Below are positions 42,994-50,990 of a stretch of 64,000 nt of DNA, piece by piece; positions within the stretch are counted from its first letter, which is position 1, and each line of letters starts with the position of its first letter. The notes under the pieces are model-generated. The model saw only the letters and a program-made list of their open reading frames with translations, was not told the origin of the DNA and made no database searches. The translations under genes and the position numbers were made by a program. The stretch comes from Limosilactobacillus fastidiosus. Its GTDB lineage: Bacteria; Bacillota; Bacilli; Lactobacillales; Lactobacillaceae. The DNA is taken from the NCBI RefSeq assembly GCF_014145505.1, contig NZ_JACIUZ010000019.1, positions 124,001-188,000 on the forward strand. The letters run 5' to 3'.

Positions 42994-44175
42994 ATGGCGA
43001 AAAAAGAATCAATTTTCACTAAAGATGTTGTCCTTGTAATGGCAGCGTCGTTCTTCTTTATTTTTAGCAATATGTACTGTAACCCGTTAATTAATGGTTA
43101 CGCCCAAGAATTAGGGGCTTCAAGTGCGTTTGCTGGGATTATTGTGGGGATGATGAGCATTGTCGCAATGTTCCTTCGTCCAATTGCCGGAAATATGACG
43201 GACCACTATTCAAAGTACCGTTTGGCATTCATTGGTGGTTTGCTATGTTTTGTGGGAGTCATGGGCTATGTGATCACACCCAATAGTGGCCTTCTCCTTT
43301 TTTTTCGGTTAATTAACGGTCTTGGTTATGTGCTGTGTACCGTTTGTATGACAACCTGGCTTTCTTACTTAGTTCCGTTGAACCACGTTGGTGAAGCGAT
43401 GAGTTTTTACGGTCTAATGAATGCGTTAGCGATGGCGTTTGCCCCGGCTGTCTCCATTAACTTGTACCGGATAATTGGTTATCGGGCAGCGATCATTATT
43501 TCCGCATTAGCAGCGTTAATGGTTGTCGTGACGGTTCAATTTGTGGGTAATCGTGCACAGCCAAAAGTTCAACCGCAAAGTGAAAAGAAAAAGAAATTTC
43601 ACTTGAAAATTATCCAACGTGATTCATTACCGGTTGCTGCATTAACTGCATTATTCGCCATCCCGTATTTTGTCACGCAGGCGGATATTGTTGCTTATAC
43701 GGAACAGCGGCATTTACCAATTGCTGTGGGTTCATATTTTCTGATTTATGCGATTGTCCTTTTAGCTATTCGGCTATTTTTACGGAACCAGTTTGATACT
43801 GTTCGCTTTGGGCCATGGTTAATCACGAGTACAGTTGCGACCGTCTTTTACCTGATTATGCTTGCCGTTATGAGGACGAATATTGAAATGGCGCTCGCTG
43901 CTGCGGGGATGGCATTTGGTTATGGCCTGATTTACTCGGTTTGTCAATCTACCGCAATGATGTTGGCGCCGGAAAGTGAACGAGGGTTAGCTAGTTCAAC
44001 TTTCTTCTTGGGACTTGATATTGGGATGACTTTAGGACCAATCCTTGGTGGAATCATTGATAGTACAATGCCCGTAAAGTGGTTCTATCCCGTAATGCTG
44101 ATAATCATCCCGCTAATTATCATAATTTACCTCTTTAATCGGCAAAAATTAAATAGTGCGGTTGGTAATCATTAA
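42994..44175 (+). CDS. Major facilitator superfamily transporter
   Basis: A 393-aa MFS carrier with twelve hydrophobic segments; loop 2-3 shows RPIAGNMTDHYSKYR, the A-motif equivalent, and a basic central loop (EKKKKFHLK) separates the halves. Drug or metabolite efflux is likely, the substrate unknown. AAAGAGG lies before the ATG. It may share the promoter of the upstream MBL hydrolase, or use its own (a TATAAT occurs at about 42954). Confidence 0.88.
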   Translation: MAKKESIFTKDVVLVMAASFFFIFSNMYCNPLINGYAQELGASSAFAGIIVGMMSIVAMFLRPIAGNMTDHYSKYRLAFIGGLLCFVGVMGYVITPNSGLLLFFRLINGLGYVLCTVCMTTWLSYLVPLNHVGEAMSFYGLMNALAMAFAPAVSINLYRIIGYRAAIIISALAALMVVVTVQFVGNRAQPKVQPQSEKKKKFHLKIIQRDSLPVAALTALFAIPYFVTQADIVAYTEQRHLPIAVGSYFLIYAIVLLAIRLFLRNQFDTVRFGPWLITSTVATVFYLIMLAVMRTNIEMALAAAGMAFGYGLIYSVCQSTAMMLAPESERGLASSTFFLGLDIGMTLGPILGGIIDSTMPVKWFYPVMLIIIPLIIIIYLFNRQKLNSAVGNH

Positions 44176-44214
44176 AAATTACTTGGCCTCTGTAAAGACC
44201 CAGTAATTTTTTTC
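44174..44214 (+). terminator. Terminator after the MFS gene
   Basis: AAAAATTACT and AGTAATTTTT pair around a roughly 18-base loop, followed by T-run. The 443-base gap 44176-44618 otherwise holds unremarkable sequence up to the DUF2798 promoter at 44503. Confidence 0.75.
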
Positions 44215-44502
44215 TTAAATATACTATCTATAATTGGTACAGGAGATTGATGTTGCACGGTAAATAATTAGTTTGAGTGAGGATAAAATCCGTCGTTAGT
44301 TCTTTAGTAGTATTAAAACTCGATTTAAATTCACTATTTGCATCATTTGTCACCGTTAGTTGGTACTTTTAACTTGTGGCAATTCGTTAACGAGTGTTAG
44401 TAAAGGAAGTTTGACCAAGTGATCTGAAAGCAAAACGAAGAGTTCGTATAAAAGTCTTTGTTATTTTCAACCTTGGGTTGTGGAGATAAAGTAGAAATTT
44501 TC

Positions 44503-44532
44503 TTGACACTAAAAAAATGTATTTGTTATTAT
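44503..44532 (+). promoter_or_regulatory. Promoter of the DUF2798 gene
   Basis: Consensus TTGACA (44503-44508), an 18-base spacer and TATTAT (44527-44532) precede a leader with a hairpin. Confidence 0.7.
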
Positions 44533-44559
44533 ACCAACGTAAAGTTTTAGCGTATAACG

Positions 44560-44600
44560 GTTCAGCAAAACTCATTCAAGAGTCTTGCTGAACTTTTTTT
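44560..44600 (+). terminator. Attenuator-like terminator hairpin in the DUF2798 leader
   Basis: GTTCAGCAA/TTGCTGAAC with an inner ACTC/GAGT stem and seven T lies about 20 bases before the start codon and after a consensus promoter. As a leader terminator it could gate expression of the downstream gene. No known riboswitch aptamer fits the short upstream segment. Confidence 0.7.
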
Positions 44601-44618
44601 ATTTAAGGAGAGAAATTT

Positions 44619-45107
44619 ATGAAAGAATTCTATATGCGATTACCACGTGATGGTTATGAGACTATTCTTTTTATGGGGATCGTTTCTATTATTTCTGTTA
44701 ATATTATTGCGCCTCTAATTTCAATGTTAGAAACTGGTTTCAGCGTTCATAACTATTTAATGACTCTTACTATTATTCCTTTAATGTGGGTAGCCGTAGT
44801 CATTATCGTTTTTCTTGCACAAAAGCCTGCTACAGTTTTAAAAGATCATTTAGTTAATCAAAATGACAGTTTTAGAGCCCAAATTACTGTTGATATTTTA
44901 TGCCATGTGGTTATCGTTTCAGCATTAATGACGATTGTTGGGACTTGGATCGGTCAACGTCAAGTATCGCTAGCACCTTTTTATACCTATTTTAACAATT
45001 GGCCTCGTAATTTTGGTATTGCTTTAGCAATTGAAGGTTTACTTGCTCAACCAATTGCTCGCCAGGTATTATTTATTAAACACTTGCACACCAAAAAGTG
45101 GCGTTAA
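44619..45107 (+). CDS. DUF2798 family membrane protein
   Basis: A 162-aa protein with four membrane segments. The start MRLPRDGYETILFMGIVSIISVNIIAPLI matches the DUF2798 pattern (a repeat of two paired helices). Function is unknown. AAGGAG lies 8 bases before the ATG. It sits behind a promoter and attenuator-like hairpin of its own. Confidence 0.82.
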   Translation: MKEFYMRLPRDGYETILFMGIVSIISVNIIAPLISMLETGFSVHNYLMTLTIIPLMWVAVVIIVFLAQKPATVLKDHLVNQNDSFRAQITVDILCHVVIVSALMTIVGTWIGQRQVSLAPFYTYFNNWPRNFGIALAIEGLLAQPIARQVLFIKHLHTKKWR

Positions 45108-45157
45108 AATCATTTTTCCACCAAAAGGGGTAGACTGGTGGTAAAGGAGTGATTGAA

Positions 45158-45856
45158 GTGGAACGGGCAAAAGTAATTATTCATATGTATACGTCAATTG
45201 ACGGCAAAATTGATGGTGAGTGGGATGGTCGTCCGGGAGATAAAATTTCGGGTGATTACTATGATGATCAATTATTTAAGTTAGGGAGTGCGAACGCAAA
45301 CGGCAGTAATACCATTGTGATGTATGCAGCCAAGGGCCACCCAGATTTGAGTAAATACGATGGGCAGCAAATTGAATATCAAGATTGGGTGCCAGATGGG
45401 ATTCAGTCAGAAACCTGGGATGTTAGTTACGACCAGCGTGGACGAGCTGGCTGGGAAAGAAATTATTTCCCGTATGCCGGAAGAAAGAATCGGGCGATTG
45501 AAGTTGTTACAAAGCAGGCACCAAAGAGTTACCTTGCTTTTCTCCAATCAATGGAAATCCCGTACTTAGTGTGTGGTGAGCAAGAAATTGATTTTGCAGA
45601 ATCACTCGTCAAATTACGAAAGTACTTTGGCATTAAAACAATGGTCCTCGGTGGTGGGGCACTGATTAATGGAGCCTTCCTTAAAGCAGGCCTGGTAGAC
45701 CAAATTTCACTAGTTGTGGCTCCATATATTTCTGGCGATCGAGAAAAGAAGGGGACGTTTGATACACTTGGTTCCTTCGTTGATCAACGATTTCACATTA
45801 TTCAAATGAAGAAATTAGGTGACGGGGGAATGCACCTGATGTTCGATCGGGATTAA
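45158..45856 (+). CDS. RibD C-terminal domain / dihydrofolate reductase-like oxidoreductase
   Basis: The 232-aa protein has the RibD-C/DHFR fold: VIIHMYTSIDGKIDGEW, then TMVLGGGALINGAFLKAGLVDQISLVVAP, the NADPH-binding GGG and hydrophobic strand. The true riboflavin RibD has an added deaminase domain that is missing here, so it is a stand-alone reductase of unknown substrate. AAAGGAG at 45143-45149 overlaps a GTG at 45149; the GTG at 45158 is 8 bases further and is preferred. Confidence 0.88.
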   Translation: MERAKVIIHMYTSIDGKIDGEWDGRPGDKISGDYYDDQLFKLGSANANGSNTIVMYAAKGHPDLSKYDGQQIEYQDWVPDGIQSETWDVSYDQRGRAGWERNYFPYAGRKNRAIEVVTKQAPKSYLAFLQSMEIPYLVCGEQEIDFAESLVKLRKYFGIKTMVLGGGALINGAFLKAGLVDQISLVVAPYISGDREKKGTFDTLGSFVDQRFHIIQMKKLGDGGMHLMFDRD

Positions 45857-45872
45857 AGAGTATCCAAAATAA

Positions 45873-45917
45873 AAAAACAGAAAGAGGCTGGAAAATCACT
45901 TTTTTCAGCTTCTTTCT
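45873..45917. terminator. Bidirectional terminator between the RibD-C and LCP genes
   Basis: AGAAAGAGGCTG and CAGCTTCTTTCT pair between convergent genes; the minus-strand side has a long T-run. Confidence 0.8.
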
Positions 45918-45935
45918 ATTTATAGTCTTTTACTT

Positions 45936-46988
45936 TTATTCAAAAACGTTATACCGAGCATTATTTGGAAGTCTAAATCCAAGTTTATTATAACCATTCC
46001 AGTGTGTTTGCTGGTGGTACATTGCGGTTTCGTTATTATCAACCGTGGTGGAATCGAGGTCAAGGGACGAGCGAATAACTTTAGAAGTTTTGTTCATTTC
46101 CTTTGGGGTTGCAATCTGGAAACTGGTCCCTTCGATGATTGCATCCTTTCCTTGTAGATGGGTCCGTTCAGTATTATCCATTGCCTTGTGGTAGTTAAGG
46201 TATAAAGAAACAATGTTATTAATTGGCATGTCAGTCCGGATCCCATCCTTAGTCGCAAGGATAATTTTGTTAGCAGCGGAAATTGAGCCGTGTTGCTTAA
46301 ACGAGTCAATTGCTGAACTAAGGATTTGTTGACCTCGCTTTTGCCGACCGTAATCATTATTTGGATCATCATAGCGCATCCGGGAATACTTTAATGCTTC
46401 ATTTCCGTTAAGGTGTTGCTTTCCCTTCTTGAAGTGGTGACCTTCATAAGTAAAGGCAAATGGGTTATTAACATCAACCCCACCAACGGCATTAACAACC
46501 TTCTTTAAGGTTCCCATATTTAACAAAGCATAGTAGTCAACCGGGACGTCGAGTAATTCTGATACTTGCTTTTTGGCTAGTTTTGCCCCACCAATTGCAT
46601 AAGCGGCATTGATCTTAGCATATTTGGTACCCTGCTTAGCATTAATCTTAACCAGGATATCCCGTGGAATGGCGACCATTAAAATTTTCTTCTGTTGGGG
46701 GTTAACGGTGATTAACTCCATCGTATCAGTATTCCCGGCATAGGAAGTTCCCCGGCCAAGCGAACCAACGTCGGTCCCCATTACTAGGATACTGAATGGG
46801 TGTTTATCTTTTAGTTTTTGAGGAAGGGCCTTTTTATTACCGACAACAGCTTGATCCGTTGATGTTTTCCAGATTCGAAACTCGTGAAAAGCTGTCACGA
46901 TAATTCCTAAGCAAATAATAACTGCGAGCCACCGAAGTAAATGGCTTTTAGGCTTCGGTACCCCATGCTTCGGCTTATACTCTTTCAT
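45936..46988 (-). CDS. LytR-CpsA-Psr (LCP) family protein
   Basis: LCP proteins transfer wall teichoic acids or other glycopolymers from a lipid carrier to peptidoglycan on the outer membrane face. One membrane segment lies at about residues 18-38 with a short cytosolic N-terminus; the catalytic domain has ILVMGTDVGSLGRGTSYAGNTDTMELITVN, ILMVAIPRDILVKI, and LNGNEALKYSRMRYDDPNNDYGRQKRGQQ, with the conserved Arg residues. Length 350 aa. A GGATGAG box precedes the ATG. Monocistronic. Confidence 0.92.
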   Translation of the reverse strand: MKEYKPKHGVPKPKSHLLRWLAVIICLGIIVTAFHEFRIWKTSTDQAVVGNKKALPQKLKDKHPFSILVMGTDVGSLGRGTSYAGNTDTMELITVNPQQKKILMVAIPRDILVKINAKQGTKYAKINAAYAIGGAKLAKKQVSELLDVPVDYYALLNMGTLKKVVNAVGGVDVNNPFAFTYEGHHFKKGKQHLNGNEALKYSRMRYDDPNNDYGRQKRGQQILSSAIDSFKQHGSISAANKIILATKDGIRTDMPINNIVSLYLNYHKAMDNTERTHLQGKDAIIEGTSFQIATPKEMNKTSKVIRSSLDLDSTTVDNNETAMYHQQTHWNGYNKLGFRLPNNARYNVFE

Positions 46989-47118
46989 AATTAGTTCTCA
47001 TCCCTCTCTGTAGTTTTTAAAATATCTAGTTTAAAATTCTAACGGTGATCTTGTGACAAATAAAATACTAATTTAAAATATTGAATATATAAAAATTGTA
47101 TATGGGAGAAGAATAATT

Positions 47119-47970
47119 ATGAATATTAAGCAGCTTCGTAGTTTCCTCGTAGTCGCCCAAGAACATCAGATAACAGCTGCAGCTAAGTTATTGTATACCA
47201 CCCAACCACCATTATCATATCAAATTAAACAACTAGAAAAGGAAGTCGGTACTAATCTGTTTACACGTAAACCGTATGGCTTGGAGTTAACCAATGCAGG
47301 CAAAAGTTTTTACCGCTATGCCCAACAGATTGTTAGCTTAGCAACGAACGCAGAAGAGGAACTAAAACGTGAAGATAAAGGGACGATGGGGAGTATTCGT
47401 CTAGGAATTATTTCATCAGCAGGAAATATTATTCCTAATCCTAAGGTTCGACAGTTTACCCAGTACTATCCAGAGGTCAATATTCAAATTACGGATGCAA
47501 ATACGTTCTCCTTAATCAATAAGCTTAATAACAACCTGCTTGATCTAGCAATTGTTCGGGCACCGTTTAATATGCAGGGATTAGCCACTAAACAGATTGG
47601 CAAAGACAGGATGGTTGCGGTCGCTAACCCGCAGTACTTTGCCTTACCAAAAGGCGAATTAAATTTAAAGGAAATTAGCCAGCAACCGTTGATCCTTTAT
47701 CGGCGGTTTGAATCGATGTTTAACGAAAGCTTTGCCCAAAATGGGTTACGACCATTTTATGCGGTCAAGTGTGATGATGCTCGGACAGCAATTCACTGGG
47801 CTGATCAAGGGATGGGGGTTGCTCTTGTTCCACAATCGATCGGCCAAGTTTTTTCGGATCAGCAGTTACGGTTGGTCAATTATTCGCAATGGAATACTCA
47901 AACAATGGTGGTGTGGCGAAAGGACCAGCCAGTAAAGCCAATCGTTGATAAATTTATTCAGGCATTATGA
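47119..47970 (+). CDS. LysR family transcriptional regulator
   Basis: Residues 1-60 are a classic LysR winged helix (MNIKQLRSFLVVAQEHQITAA, TQPPLSYQIKQLEKEVGTNLF), followed by a substrate-binding domain to 283 aa. It is divergent from the LCP gene (130-base spacer). Its target is not evident. GGGAGAAG precedes the ATG. Confidence 0.93.
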   Translation: MNIKQLRSFLVVAQEHQITAAAKLLYTTQPPLSYQIKQLEKEVGTNLFTRKPYGLELTNAGKSFYRYAQQIVSLATNAEEELKREDKGTMGSIRLGIISSAGNIIPNPKVRQFTQYYPEVNIQITDANTFSLINKLNNNLLDLAIVRAPFNMQGLATKQIGKDRMVAVANPQYFALPKGELNLKEISQQPLILYRRFESMFNESFAQNGLRPFYAVKCDDARTAIHWADQGMGVALVPQSIGQVFSDQQLRLVNYSQWNTQTMVVWRKDQPVKPIVDKFIQAL

Positions 47971-48045
47971 ATACGGAGACTATTTCTGCTGCTTTCTTGT
48001 TTTAAATGATGGAGGTACTTTTTGCCAACAACACAGAAACATTTT

Positions 48046-48402
48046 TTACCGAACTTTTTTCATCTTATTGATACACATAATTTTAATATTCGGATTGGGC
48101 GCAACCTGTTGATCACCCCAATTGTTAAGGTAACGGATGGCAGCGTAGAGGTCCTCTCCTTCGGGGGTTAATCGGTACTCAACGTGTGGTGGAATGGTGT
48201 TAAAGCTTTTTCGGGCCACAATTTCCGCATCACTAGGTTCGCAAAGTTGATCGCTAAGAACCTTGTGAGATGTTCCAAGCTGCCTGACTAGTTCTTCGGT
48301 CCGTCGGGGGAGGTTAGCTAGTAGGCAAAGGATCACCGGCTTCCATTTACCGCCAATGATGGAAAACGCGTAATCGGCGCCAGTATTAAACATTTTGGTC
48401 AA
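48046..48402 (-). CDS. HxlR-type winged-helix regulator, downstream of the nitroreductase
   Basis: An HxlR helix-turn-helix protein: ADYAFSIIGGKWKPVILCLLANLPRRTEEL, LSDQL and SFNTIPPHVEYRLTPEG are the family landmarks. A downstream ATG at 48391-48393 is possible, but GAGAGG at 48411-48416 lies 8 bases before a TTG at 48402, giving MTKMFNTGADYAF, so I choose TTG. The C-terminus is a little extended (PNIKIMCINKMKKVR). It is 60 bases behind the nitroreductase gene on the same strand. Confidence 0.85.
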   Translation of the reverse strand: MTKMFNTGADYAFSIIGGKWKPVILCLLANLPRRTEELVRQLGTSHKVLSDQLCEPSDAEIVARKSFNTIPPHVEYRLTPEGEDLYAAIRYLNNWGDQQVAPNPNIKIMCINKMKKVR

Positions 48403-48462
48403 AAAAAGACCTCTCTTCAGTACTTTCATTATATTATGAAAGAGAGAAGAGGGGTTGGTGAA

Positions 48463-49065
48463 CTATTTAATTAGTTTGAAAACGGCTTCGTCATCAAGGT
48501 AGTCTTTTTCACCGGCAGGGGCCTCGATTGAACCAAATGGCATTTCAGCACGAAGTTTCCATGTTTCGGGAAGATCGAATGCTTGGTGAATAGCTTCGTC
48601 AATCAGTGGATTATAGTGTTGCAGACTAGCACCAATATTATATTCTGCAAGGGCGGTCCAAACGGCTTGTTGAGCACCCCCAAGGGCCTGTTCTGACCAA
48701 TCCTTAAAGTTATCAGCATAACTTGGGAATTGTTCCTCTAATTGGTGAACAATTTTGGTGTCAGTAAGAAAAAGAATTGTCCCGTAACCAGCGCGGAACG
48801 TTGCGATCTTGTCCTTGGTCTTCTGAAAAGCAGTGGGATCCTTAACAATATTCTGGAGAGTCTCTTCAACGATGTCCCAGACCTTATCGGAATTCTTACC
48901 GAAGAGGACGACTGCACGAACAGTTTGACTATTAAAGGCACTTGGTGAATTACGAACCGTAGTTTTAACTAGGTCGAAAATTTCGTCTGGGGATATAGTA
49001 ATGTTGTCACCAAGGGCATAGATTGAACGACGCTTAGCACTGGTTTCGTTGAATTTTGATTGCAT
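48463..49065 (-). CDS. Nitroreductase family protein
   Basis: A 200-aa FMN-dependent oxidoreductase of the type that reduces nitro compounds or quinones with NAD(P)H: N-terminus KRRSIYALGDN, FMN-loop VRNSPSAFNSQTVRAVVLFG, and SLQHYNPLIDEAI. It belongs to the YdgI/Frm2-like branch by overall length and the missing C-terminal Arg-rich loop. AGGAGG precedes the ATG by 6 bases. It is divergent from a second HxlR gene and followed by the first, so two redox-type regulators flank it. Confidence 0.9.
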   Translation of the reverse strand: MQSKFNETSAKRRSIYALGDNITISPDEIFDLVKTTVRNSPSAFNSQTVRAVVLFGKNSDKVWDIVEETLQNIVKDPTAFQKTKDKIATFRAGYGTILFLTDTKIVHQLEEQFPSYADNFKDWSEQALGGAQQAVWTALAEYNIGASLQHYNPLIDEAIHQAFDLPETWKLRAEMPFGSIEAPAGEKDYLDDEAVFKLIK

Positions 49066-49186
49066 AATAATTCCTCCTTATGATAATTTATTCTTTAAGA
49101 TTTTACTTACTAATAGTAATCAAATACTGATTAGGATACAAGAAGGGAAAATTTTTTCACCTACTAGAGCGAAGGGAATGGTGTTA

Positions 49187-49492
49187 ATGACAAACCAAAC
49201 TAGCCAATGCTCAATTGAAAAGACGTTGAAGCAAATATCGGGAAAGTGGAAGAGCGTTATTATTTATATGCTCTTAAAACATCCCGTTTGTCGATTCAGT
49301 GAATTACAAAGGTTTATCCCTGACTGTTCGCGGCGGATGCTGGCTTTACAATTGAAAGAATTGGAACAAGATGGTCTGATTACAAAAAAGGTTTATCCGG
49401 TTACCCCGCCGAAAACAGAATACTCACTAACTGAACGCGGAAAAGATTTACGGACGGTAGTTGAGGGGATGCAGGAGTGGGGAAAACACTAA
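49187..49492 (+). CDS. HxlR-type winged-helix regulator
   Basis: A 101-aa HxlR protein: CSIEKTLKQISGKWKSVIIYMLLKHPVCRFSELQRFI, LQLKELEQDGLITKKVYPVTPPKTEYSLTERG. The open frame begins at 49049, but GAAGGGA lies 9 bases before the ATG at 49187 and this start gives the normal family length. It is followed by a broken oxidoreductase gene; HxlR regulators often control an adjacent NAD(P)-dependent oxidoreductase. Confidence 0.88.
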   Translation: MTNQTSQCSIEKTLKQISGKWKSVIIYMLLKHPVCRFSELQRFIPDCSRRMLALQLKELEQDGLITKKVYPVTPPKTEYSLTERGKDLRTVVEGMQEWGKH

Positions 49493-49573
49493 TTTGGCCA
49501 ATTTGCTAAAAATTGTTAGGTTATCTTCTGCTTGATAATAAAGTGAATGTTACTTTAGGGGAACTATCTTACG

Positions 49574-49587
49574 AGAAAACGCTTACT
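49574..49587. promoter_or_regulatory. Candidate cre site (CcpA)
   Basis: AGAAAACGCTTACT agrees with TGWAANCGNTNWCA at 12 of 14 positions. It lies in the gap before the broken oxidoreductase gene. Confidence 0.4.
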
Positions 49588-49647
49588 TTTAATAAGCCGA
49601 TTACTAATTATAATTAAAGGTGAATTAGCGATTGGGAGGAAGATAAA

Positions 49648-49947
49648 ATGACAAAACAAGCTGAACTTGGTGGTGGTCAAAAGGATAGCTAGCTTGGAAC
49701 TTACCGGAGAGCGGCTGATGTCATTTCTGATCTTGACTATACTATTATTCGTCCCGCTTGGTTAACGAATAAGGATGAAGTTGATTATGAAACAACGGAA
49801 CGTGGTGAAGCATTCAAGGGGACAGAAGTTTCACGGAAGTCGATTGGTAATTTTGTTGCTAAGATCATTGATGATCCTGCCCCATATGCCCGCAAAGACT
49901 TCGGTGGTAAGCCAAATGCTGATGGTGACAAGCCAAGCTGGTATTAA
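49648..49947 (+). pseudogene. NAD(P)H-binding oxidoreductase remnant with internal deletion and in-frame TAG
   Basis: GGGAGGAAG and ATG at 49648 are intact, but after about six codons the Rossmann part is missing and the frame reads only the C-terminal region of an NmrA/SDR-type oxidoreductase: GTYRRAADVISDLDYTIIRPAWLTNKDE, VSRKSIGNFVAKIIDDP and a final KPSWY. A TAG at 49690-49692 interrupts this remaining frame. The 100-codon unit is therefore a decayed gene, with an HxlR-type regulator upstream and its terminator downstream still present. Confidence 0.8.
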
Positions 49948-49953
49948 TGAAAT

Positions 49954-49995
49954 AAGCACCAATGGGACTAATATCACAGCCCCATTGGTGCTTTT
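49954..49995 (+). terminator. Terminator after the oxidoreductase remnant
   Basis: AGCACCAATGGG and CCCATTGGTGCT form a perfect 12-bp stem followed by TTTT. Confidence 0.85.
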
Positions 49996-50012
49996 ACTTT
50001 GGTTGGGATTCA

Positions 50013-50528
50013 TTATCGGTATTGGTAATCTCGCTGGGCCATCTGAAAAAGGACCCGATCATATTTTTGGGTACCATTTGAGAAGTTAGCGGTAAATTTC
50101 TCAATTTTACCGCCCTTTTCAATCTTTCCGGTAGATTTTTTGGTAATTAGACCATTGTTGATTATAACTTTATTCCCTTTAATCTTGTAGTATTTCTTGC
50201 TGGTAACTTTATTAAGGTATTTGCGATCAATAAGGTAACGATTAATAGTTCTTGGAGCAGCCTTCTCTTCCTTGGTGGAATCCTTATTAACTACTGGCTT
50301 ACCCGATTGATCGGTATCGGTAACGTTAACGTATGCTGACTTGCCATTAGTTGTGAAGAAGACATACTGGTGGGCGGTTGTGTAACCATTTGAATTGATA
50401 AAGGTAACGAGGTAGACATGATTATTTAATGACTTTTGAGTCATTGCTTGAGCAGTTTTGTCCGTGATCGTTAAAGTAATAAAAAGCGTCATGGCAGCGA
50501 TAATGATTGACAATAAATGCTTCTTCAT
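50013..50528 (-). CDS. Small secreted protein of unknown function
   Basis: The 171-aa product has a signal peptide (KKHLLSIIIAAMTLFITLTI, cleavage probably after AQA near residue 28) and a lysine- and tyrosine-rich mature part (TINRYLIDRKYLNKVTSKKYYKIKGNKV). No known domain is recognised. AGGAGG is before the ATG at 50528; the ORF could start 10 codons earlier but without a ribosome site. Confidence 0.7.
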   Translation of the reverse strand: MKKHLLSIIIAAMTLFITLTITDKTAQAMTQKSLNNHVYLVTFINSNGYTTAHQYVFFTTNGKSAYVNVTDTDQSGKPVVNKDSTKEEKAAPRTINRYLIDRKYLNKVTSKKYYKIKGNKVIINNGLITKKSTGKIEKGGKIEKFTANFSNGTQKYDRVLFQMAQRDYQYR

Positions 50529-50686
50529 AGTGAACCTCCTTTGAATAGTTATCTTCATTATAACAGCTTAAATTTATTTAAAGGTGTTATAGAATTGCCC
50601 AATTTTAAAGTAAAAAACTGGTTCCTGATGAAGGGATAATGTAAGATTTGGTATAAAAATAACCTAAGTTAAGGAGGCTAACTAAA

Positions 50687-50923
50687 ATGGCAGAAAAAAC
50701 ATTTACTCATAAAGAATTAGCTAAGTTTAATGGTGAGAATGCTCAACCAACATATGTTGCTATTTCGGGTACAATTTATGATATTTCTGGTAAGGATGCC
50801 TGGAAGAATGGCAAGCACCATGGTAATGTTGCTGGAAAAGATTTAACCGATGTGCTTTATAACAAGTCTCCACACGGTGATAAGGTATTGAAAGGATTAC
50901 CGGTTGTTGGTAAGTTAGTATAG
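50687..50923 (+). CDS. Cytochrome b5-like heme/steroid-binding domain protein
   Basis: A stand-alone 78-aa cytochrome b5-like domain: TFTHKELAKFNG, PTYVAISGTIYDISG, NGKHHGNVAGKDLTDVLYNKSPHGDKVLKGLPVVGKL. One candidate axial His is in KHHGN where b5 has HPGG, the other in SPHGD. It has neither a signal peptide nor a membrane segment. In a non-respiring lactobacillus its role, and whether it binds heme at all, is unclear. AAGGAGG precedes the ATG. A terminator follows directly. Confidence 0.85.
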   Translation: MAEKTFTHKELAKFNGENAQPTYVAISGTIYDISGKDAWKNGKHHGNVAGKDLTDVLYNKSPHGDKVLKGLPVVGKLV

Positions 50924-50924
50924 C

Positions 50925-50963
50925 AAAAGTCCTAGAAGGTTAATTATCCTCTAGGACTTTTTT
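50925..50963 (+). terminator. Terminator after the cytochrome b5-like gene
   Basis: AAAAGTCCTAGA and TCTAGGACTTTT pair perfectly and end in T-run. Also suited to the converging MetE-like gene. Confidence 0.85.
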
Positions 50964-50990
50964 AGGGGAGGTATTCATTTGGCATTAAAG

